From the NCBI GenBank assembly GCA_008729055.1, contig SDUX01000001.1:1612001-1676000 (forward strand): a stretch of 64,000 nt of DNA, in the 5' to 3' direction. Within the stretch, counting starts at the first letter, position 1, and every line of letters starts with the position of its first letter. Shown in pieces: positions 54,081-61,638 of the stretch. The translations under genes and the position numbers were made by a program. Origin of the DNA: Pyropia haitanensis. Its lineage: Eukaryota > Rhodophyta > Bangiophyceae > Bangiales > Bangiaceae. The notes beneath the pieces were generated by a model. That model was not told the origin of the DNA, ran no database searches, and saw only the letters and a program-made list of their open reading frames with translations.

Positions 54081-54712
54081 TGGTGGCGGTGGTGGTGGTG
54101 GTGGTGGTGGTGGCGGTGGTGGCGGCGGCGGGAGGCGTGGTGGCCGTCGGCGGCGGACACCCCCCCCCCCCCCCTGCCGCGCCGCCCCGCGGCGGTAACC
54201 GCCGCGGCGGGCGCCTCGTGGCGCCCCGTCCCGCCCGCCCCCGCCGCGGCGGCGGCGGCGGCGCTCGTCGGCGTCGACGCCGCCGCGCGGTCGCTCGCGG
54301 CGGTCGTCGGCGCCGCCTTCCCGCCGCCGCCCGTCGGCGCCGCCGCGACCGCCGCCGCCGCGGCGGCCGCCGCGGCGGCCGCCGCTGCCGCCGCCGCCGC
54401 CGCGCCGCGGGGGGCGCTCCTCGTCGGGCCCCCGGGCTGTGGCAAGTCGACGCTCGCCCGCGCGGCGGGCGCCCTGGCCGTGGCGGCTGCCAGCGGCGGC
54501 GGCGGTGGCGGCGGCGGCGGCGGCGGCTGGCCGGCCGCGCCGCCCATTCCGGTCGTGGTCGTTGACACGCCCGCCCTGCTGTCACCGCTGGTGGGCGGCG
54601 CGGAGCGGGCGCTCGTCGAGCTCTTTGCCGCCGCCCGCGCCGCGGCGCCCGTCATCCTCGTCATTGAGGGGCTCGGCGCGCTCGCGCCGCAGCGTGGCGG
54701 GGCCGACGACCC

Positions 54713-54743
<31 letters not shown>

Positions 54744-55555
54744 TCGTCCGCGGCTGCCGCCGCGTTTGAGCGCCTCCTGTCGACGCTCCTCGTCGAGCTC
54801 GACGGCCTCGGCGGCGGCGACGGCGGCAGCGGCGGCGGCGGTGACGCGGCCAGCCGGCGGGGCGTCTTTGTGCTGGGCGTCGCGACGGCGGCGGCAGAGG
54901 TGGACCGCGCCCTGCTCCGGCCGGGCCGCCTCGAGGCGGTCATTGCGGTGCCGCCGCTCGACGCGGCCGGCCGCGCCGCGCTGCTGATGGGTGCGGTGCG
55001 GGAGTGGCGCGTGCGGCGGGCGGCGGCGCGGCGGCGGTGGCGGCGGCGGGAGCGACGAGGGGGGGGGGGGGGGGGCGCGGTGGCCGCGCCGCCAGCCGCC
55101 GCGGGTTGCCCGCCGGCGGCCACGGCCCACGCTGCCTCCGCCGCCACCACCACCGCCGCCGCCCCCCCGCCCACCGCGGCGGCCGCCCCCCCCCCCCCAC
55201 CGCCACCGCCACGGCGCCCCCCACCGCGGCGGCGAGCCCTACGCCCCCCCCCCCCCCCCCCCCCGACCACCACCAACGGCGGCGCCACCGACAACGACGA
55301 CAACGACGACAAGGACGACGACGACGGCGGCGCGGCGGACAGCGACTTGGACGCGCCCTGGGCGGCGGCGACCGCGGCGGCGATGGCCGGCTGGCCCGCC
55401 GCGGCGGTCCGCGGCGTTGCCGCCGCGGCGGTGGCGGCGGCGGTGGCGGCGCCCGCCGCGGCGGCCGCCGCCCGGGGGGCGGCGCCCCTCCGGCGGCGCC
55501 ACTGGGCGGCCGCCGTCGCGGCGTTTGGGGGGGGGGGGCGCCGCGGCCGGCGTGA
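52800..55555 (+). CDS. Double-AAA ATPase, PEX1/PEX6/CDC48-like, frame-broken
   Basis: Two AAA modules. Module 1: RGLLLVGPPGGGKATTAAAA (Walker A near 52975), VAVLLVCGADAY, then LLRGGRLGVPVVI and a helical lid. Module 2: RGALLVGPPGCGKSTLARAA (near 54412), APVILVIEGLGALAPQRG at the Walker B site, FERLLSTLLVELDGLG, GVFVLGVATAAAEVDRALLR followed by PGRL with the arginine fingers, and a lid ending LRRRHWAAAVAAF. In module 2 the usual DE of Walker B is EG, so hydrolysis there may be lost; module 1 is also divergent. Layout resembles peroxisomal PEX1/PEX6, but AFG2/NVL types remain possible. Frames must be joined across C runs near 52801, 52930 and 52945, the G24 run at about 53980 and C14 near 54162, mostly by one base each. 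With one base added near 55530 the protein ends FGGGAPRPA at TGA 55555. A poly-Gly or Val/Ala linker of uncertain frame separates the modules. Confidence 0.65.
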
Positions 55556-56329
55556 CGCCGCCCCGCCGCCCCGCCGCCGCCGCCCGCGCTGGCCGGATAG
55601 GACTTGGGAGTGGGGGGGGGAGGGGGGGGGGGGGGAGGGGGGGGGGGGGACGCCGCCGACGGCCTGCTCTGCCCCGTGGGCGTGGGGGGGAATGGGCGGG
55701 GGGGGTCCGCGTGCGAGCCGTCTCCCCCGCGCCCGTTTTGGTCGGCGGCAGGCGGCTTGGGGGGCGGCCGGGCAGGCAGGGGGGGGGGGGGTCGTTGCGC
55801 GTGCGACACGCGCGGCCGCCGCCGCGCGCTCCCACCCCACCGGCCGCGGCGGGCGGCGCCGCCCCGCGCGGCCGCCGCCGCGCGCGCGCGCCACGTCCAC
55901 GCCGCGCCGCGGGCGGCGGCGGCGGGGCGGCCGCGGACACAGGCGCCACACGTACAAAAACAAGACGCACGCCCGCCGCCGCCCGCCGGGCGGCTCGCTC
56001 CCCCGCGGGCGGCGGGCGTGGCGCGCGTGGCCACCGGCGGCCACCACCCCCCCCCCCCCCCGCCGCTGCCGTCGGCCCCCCTGCGGCCGCCGCCGCCCAT
56101 CGCCGCTCCCACCGCCACACGCCCAAGAGGCGCCGCCGCCGGCGGCGGCACGCAACGGCGGCGGCCGCACGGCACGTGCTGGCGGCAGCCGCCCCCCCCC
56201 CCCCCCCACCCCCCACCCCCCCCCCCCCCGCCCCCGTCGCACGCCCTCCCCCAGTCGACGCGGCCGTCCCCCCCCCCCCCCCCCCCCCCCCGCGCCGCCC
56301 GCGCCGCCGCCGCTCGCGCCGCCGCGGCG
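55556..56329. other. Convergent low-complexity spacer
   Basis: Tail-to-tail region between the AAA gene (+) and the Omp85 gene (-). It has G and C runs up to about 20 bases. Frames are open on both strands through it, but contain no recognisable sequence. Confidence 0.45.
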
Positions 56330-56480
56330 TCAAAACGTCTGGTCGAGGAGGCGGAAGCTCAGCGCCGCGCGGCCGCCGGCGGTCGGCCACGCCACGTCCA
56401 CGCCGACCGCGCCCGCCACGTGGACGCCCACCCCGACCGCCGCCCCGCGGCGGACGACGGTCGTCAGCGGCGGCGGCGGC

Positions 56481-56514
<34 letters not shown>

Positions 56515-57116
56515 TGCTGCTGCTGCTGCCGCCGCCGCCGCTGCTGCGGCCGGCGGCGCCGCGGCCGAGGTCGGCGGCGGTGGCGACGGAGCTGAGGCGC
56601 ATCCCCTCGGCCGTCACCGCGCCATCGACAAACGCGACCGCCGTCAGCGACGGCACCCGCTCCCACAGGGACGCCCCGGGAGCGTCCGCCGCGTCCGCGG
56701 CGGCCGCCGCGTCCGCCGCCGCCTTGGCCTTGGCCCCGTCCCCCGACGCACCCGCACCCGCACCCGCCGCCGCCCCAGCCGTCGCCGCCGCCGCCGCCCC
56801 CGACGATGGCGACGGCGACGGCGACGGCGCGGCCGGTGGCGGCGGCGGCGCGGGCGCCCCCGCGCGCTCGCCCGGCGCGGCGAGGAGCGGCAGCCGCAGC
56901 TCGGCGGTGGCGACGCCGTACGCCGGCACCAGCCCCAGCCGCCCATACGCCCAGCCGCGCACCGTGTCGCCGCCGCCAACCGCGGTGCGCTCGTGCGGGG
57001 GGAGGCCCCGCGACGCCGTGCCGGCGCGCACCGACAGCACCGCCTGGAGGGGGCCGCGGCGGCCGCCGCCACCGCCGCCACCACCACCGCCGCCACCACC
57101 GCCACCGTCGCCGCCA

Positions 57117-57151
<35 letters not shown>

Positions 57152-58835
57152 GCCACCACCGCCACCGCCAACACCGCCACCACCGCCGCCACTACCGCTG
57201 TCGCCGTCAGCGGCCGCCGCTGCTGCCGCCGCCGCCGAGCGCAGGCGCCGCGCCCACGCGGCGGGCACCGACGCGGCGCTCACCTTGACACTGGCCTTCC
57301 AAAACGGGACCCCCAGACACACCCCCACCGACGCGTCCACGCTCGCAACGCCGCCCACCGCCACCGCCGGCAGCGCGCCGCCCCCCCCCCCCCCCCCCTT
57401 CCCGTCGGCGGCACCGCCCAGCCGCCGGCGGCGGTCGTGGACCACCGTGACCGCGACGCTCGGCTGGCCGACGCTGGCCGTCTCGCTCACCCCCCCCCCG
57501 TACGGGTAGACCCGCTCCGCCGCGACGGTGGCGGTAACGGAGCCGCCGCCGCCCGCGACCGCCACGGGCGCCGACACGGAGGCGGACAGCCCCTCGCGGC
57601 CCGCGTCGGTGCCGCCGCGGGGGTGGCCCGCCGCGGCGGCGCCGTCGGCAACGAGCGCGCTGAGCGCGCGGGGGACGTCCAGCGGCGTGCCGCCGGCGGT
57701 GGAGAGCGCGGGGGGGTCCCCGCGGGTGGGGCGAGCGCCGGCGGGTCGGCCACCGCCGCGGCGGCGGCGGCGGCGGCGCCACCGCCGCCGCCGGCATCCC
57801 CATCCCGCCCGCCGACGCCGGCGCCGCGGCCGACGCCCGCGACGGTGGCCTTGCCGCGCGGGGGCGCCCCCCCCTCCACCGTCCCCCCCCCCCCCCACCC
57901 CCACCCCCCACGGGCGTGGCGGCGACCAGCTGGTGTGCGCCCGGCTCCCGAAACAGCCGCGCCGCGTACGACCACCGCCGCGTGGCGCCGTGGCGCGGGT
58001 CGACAAACTCGACCCCCCCCGCCGGGCGGCTCATCCCCACCCGCCGCTGCCAGTCAGCGCGGAGCAGCTGCCCCCGCCCCCGCCAGTTGGTGTCGGAGAG
58101 GACGACGTGGCCAAACGCTTGGCCGTCCGAGCGGATGCCGACGCCCGGCTCGAGGCGGCCGCTCCGTTTTTCCGTGACGGAGAGGACGAGCGTGACGCCG
58201 GTGGCGGCGGCGTCGGGCTCCGCCTCGACGCGCACCTCGTCAAAGACGCCGAGCCGGAGGAGGCGCGCAAACGCGTCGGGCGCCCAGCGGAAGACGCTGC
58301 CGGGGTGGAGGCCGAGGACGCGGCAGACCGTCGACGGGCGGGTCTTGATGCGCGGGGGGGGGGGGGGGGCCGCCGCCGCCGCCGCGCCACGCGCGTCGCC
58401 GGCGCCACCGCCGGCACCACCGCCGCCGCCGCCGTCGGACACCGCCGCGCCGCCGACGGCGGCGGTGCCAGCCGGCGGCGCCTCCGCGTCGAGCGGCACC
58501 AGCCGGACGGCGGTGAGGAGCGGCTCCGTCGCGACCAGCCGGTACGCGCCGTCCGTGGCGGTGGGGAGGCCGACGACGGCGACGGCACAAAAGGGGTACC
58601 CGTTGGCGGCGTACCACGCGGCGATTGGCTCCACAATCGCGGCGTAGAGCTCTTTGGGTGACAGCGAGCGGCCGGCGACGGGCGCCAGCAGGGACGGCAC
58701 GAGGTGTGGCGGCAGCACCGACGTGCCGGTCAGGAGCACCGACTGGATGGGGGGGGGGGGGGGAGCAGGGCGGTGAACCACCGGTCCCGGAGGCTGCCGA
58801 GGGTGGGCACTGCCAGCAGCGCGGCGTGGCCATAC

Positions 58836-58887
<52 letters not shown>

Positions 58888-59164
58888 CGCCGCCGTTGCC
58901 GCGGCTGGGGTCGGGGCGGCGGCCGCGGCCGCCGCCACCGCCCGACCGCCCGCTGCCGGCGTGGCCGCCGCCACCCCCCGGCTGGGGCGGCAGGCACGCC
59001 GCCGCCGGGCTGGCGGCGGCGACCGCCGGCGGCGGCGGCGGCGACGGCGGTGGCCGGGACACGCCGCCGCCGCCGACCGCCGCGGCCGCGGCGGCGGCGG
59101 CGGCGGCGGCGGCGGGGGCGGCGGGGGCAAACGCCAGCGGCAGCGCCTGCCGCATGGCGGCCAT
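56330..59164 (-). CDS. Omp85-family outer-membrane protein, Toc75/OEP80-like
   Basis: ATG 59164 (MAAMRQALPLAFAP) opens about 135 low-complexity residues, possibly a transit region. Two POTRA-like units follow: SVLPPHLVPSLLAP...ELYAAIVEPIAAWYAANGYP, and TRPSTVCRVLGLHPG with FARLLRLGVFDEVRVEAEP. The barrel starts at VTEKRSGRLEPGVGIRSDGQ, FGHVVLSDTNWRGRGQLLRA, VEFVDPRHG, contains the Omp85 VRGWAYGRLG motif (RGF/RGY class) and ends in a strand finishing RLLDQTF with terminal Phe. Chloroplast Toc75/OEP80 inserts or translocates proteins at the outer envelope; mitochondrial Sam50 has only one POTRA, so the plastid type is favoured. The frame changes at G13 (about 58748-58760), the C run at about 57883-57894 and G7 at 57710-57716; all three are repaired by one added base. 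Gly- and Ala-rich insertions enlarge barrel loops. Confidence 0.82.
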
Positions 59165-59910
59165 GGCGCCGACAAGACGCGCCGGTGGGACGGGGCGCGG
59201 CGGGGAAGGGGCGGGTCAGTGGGCGATCCACCGCAAGGGGGGGGGGGGGCGCGGTGCGGAAGGGGCAGGTCGGGGGCGCGCCGGGCCGCGGCGGGGCGGG
59301 GGAGAGCGGGCACGTGGAAACGGGCGATCCCCACTTCAACTGCTGGCGCAAGGTGCGGGTGGATTTCCGTTTGGTGTGCACGCACAAGTCCTTTCGCAAC
59401 CACTGCCTGTAAAAACCTCAACCCAAGGCAGTTGTATCTAGTCCGATTACGAGAATGCCACTTGGACGGCGCACAACCAACGCCAATTGGTGCACGTAGC
59501 GCCCCAGACGGACACACGCAGCAGACAGCCCCCAGAGCAAAGAGCGGGAAGCGCAGCGCCGGACTGGCGGCAACACGGGGTACGCTGGACCAGGCACGCT
59601 TCCGATCCTTCTAGAAGTTCCCCCCTCCCCTCGCGATGGGCATCGCGCGAGGTGTCTGCCGGTCTGGCGAGACGGCGGCGATCCCCACCCCGTAGCGGCC
59701 GGGGGGGCACGCCCCAGTGTCAGTGACGGCCGACCCGCGCCGACGCGCCGCGTGGCGCACCCGCCGCACACCGCGCGGTGGCCGGCAGCCGCGCAGATCG
59801 CGCCGCGGCGCGCCGCGGCGCGCTGCGGGTGCAGGCAGACCGGGGCTGGCGGCGGCTGCGTGTCCTCCGGCGGCGGCGGCGGCGGCGGCGGTGGCCTCCA
59901 CGCCCGGCGG
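59165..59910. other. Omp85 promoter side of a divergent spacer
   Basis: GC-rich next to the Omp85 start, more balanced from about 59330 to 59600, then GC-rich again up to the target duplication of the element at 59911. No gene is supported. Confidence 0.4.
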
Positions 59911-60803
59911 TAAGGTTGGCATTTACCGACGGTTTTGATTTCGTGTACCTTTTACCGCTCGATATACCGAAATACCGATATCGAATCGAGATCTCGGTAG
60001 CCGAATTCCATTTATCAATTCCCTTTTGACAGTGCGTGGCTCGTCTTCCTCGCGGGTTTCGCGCGAAGCCACGGCCAATGGATCACTGCGACCGAACCGG
60101 CGGCGTCAGCAATCTCGACCAGCCCCGACACGTCGACCGCGCCTGTAGAGCGGCAGCGTACAGCGGCACAGCGCGGAGTGTGGGCCGATGTGTGCAGGCA
60201 CACTTAGGTGCGGCTCAGGACAGTGGTCATGCGCCCTCAGGGACGACCGGCGCGGAGTCGCGCTTGCAAGGGTCGCACTGAGAGGGTGCTGCGCGCGCGG
60301 ACCAGTGGACGGAGCCGCCTTGCAGGTGCTGATCGTGACTCATGTGCGGCCTCAGGGTCTGGTGGACTGGCGTGCAAGGGCGTCTGGCCCGACACAGGTG
60401 TCGAGAGCGTTGACACACGTATCGTGGCTTTTCTGGGAGTCGGCTTGGTCGGCGTGTCGTGGCCTGATGTACGTATCGAAGCTGGCTTTTCATCGGTGCT
60501 GGCGGTGTCATTGGCGCTGTGAATGCGGGCCAGCCGGGTCGGAACGCGAGTGTCTGTATGCCAGCCATGGTGTGCTCTCCGCTCAGAAGAACGTATCGTG
60601 GCTCGAGGACACGTCGGTCTCGCGCGTGACTCGTTGTTTGGGCCTGTGCCTTTGGACAGCCTTGCAACGAAAAAAATTACGAATATGAGTACCATATCGA
60701 CCTGTACCGACCAGAGAGCTGTTGGAGTTTATCATTTACCGATCGGGATTTCGACGGTATTCGACATCGTTTTTCGGTATAATTTACCGACGTGCCAACC
60801 TTA
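59911..60803. mobile_element. MITE-like element with TACCGA subterminal repeats
   Basis: 893 bp with 11-bp perfect terminal inverted repeats TAAGGTTGGCA / TGCCAACCTTA, flanked on both sides by CCGGCGG (59904-59910 and 60804-60810), a perfect 7-bp target duplication. Both ends carry several copies of TACCGA/TCGGTA words (59923, 59963, 59971, about 60700, 60737, 60777), including the shared ATTTACCGACG. Clustered short subterminal motifs and 7-8 bp duplications are typical of hAT-like and related cut-and-paste families. The middle (about 60020-60660) has near-normal GC and frames under 170 codons without transposase motifs, but CGTATCGTGGCT occurs twice. Unrelated in its ends to the CGCAGTGGG pair. 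Confidence 0.78.
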
Positions 60804-61285
60804 CCGGCGGGGGGGGTGGGGGTGGCCGCCGCGACGGTGGCGGCGGTGGGGGGGGGGGGGGGGGGGCGGTCGACGCTGGTCGCGCCGCCGGCGGTGCGCT
60901 GCTGCGCACCAGTGTGTACCAAATGGGTGGGCGGGCGGCTACCTCCGCCGGCGAGGAAGGGGGGGGGGGGAGGGGGGGGGGGGGGGGGGGTGGAGAGCGT
61001 GACGTACGGCGGTGTGCCATCAAGCGCGCGGGTTTCTTCCCGCACGCCCTCGCCACGGCGGTGGCGCTTCTAGAAGGGACGCCAAACGGGTTGGGGGCGT
61101 GCTGCGTGAGGGGCGGCGCGGACGCCGCCGCCTGGCCTGCCGCCACTCTCCTGCTCTTTGCCCTCGTGTGTGGCCGTACGTACGGTGTACGTGTCCCGGC
61201 GCGGCCCGGCCGACCGCTCGGCCGCGCGCCCACTGCTGCCGACCCGCCGGCGGCGGCGCCACTTTTTGCAGCCGCCGCCGCCGCC

Positions 61286-61327
<42 letters not shown>

Positions 61328-61545
61328 ACGATGGCGCGCGGCCGCCGCGACGGCCGGCGCGGGCGGGTCGGTGTCGCACGCTTTGGCCGTGCGGCCGCGG
61401 TACCGGCGGTCACGGTCCGCGCTACGCGCGGCGCCCCGGTGGGGGGGTCTGTCAGACCACGCCGCTCCGCGGGGTGCTCTCGTGGGGTGCCCCTCGTGTG
61501 GCGAGCTGCCCCCGCCGCGCGTGTGCGCTGCATGAGGGTGCTGCT
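60804..61545. other. Spacer upstream of the glycosyltransferase-like gene
   Basis: G-rich runs near 60850, 60960 and 60990, then mixed sequence with a GGC triplet run near 61280-61325. One plus-strand frame is open through most of it but reads as low-complexity. A leader exon ending before the C/T tract and CCGCAG at about 61590 is conceivable. Confidence 0.4.
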
Positions 61546-61590
61546 CTCCCTTTTCCCCCCCCTCCCTGCCACTCCCCTCCCCCGTCCGCA
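61546..61590 (+). promoter_or_regulatory. Pyrimidine-rich tract ending CCGCAG
   Basis: C/T-rich stretch about 50 bases before ATG 61639. It matches the tracts before other starts; because it ends in CAG it could also be the polypyrimidine tract and acceptor of a leader intron. Confidence 0.4.
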
Positions 61591-61638
61591 GACCGCTGGT
61601 GAGACGCACGCGCGCGGTCGTTGTCGCGGAGCTACGTC

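Noticed and set aside
54480..57509. A very long plus-strand frame running through the AAA end and across the Omp85 gene
   Set aside because: Its first part is the true AAA module 2. Beyond about 55530 it reads Arg/Pro/His strings antisense to conserved Omp85 sequence, a by-product of high GC.
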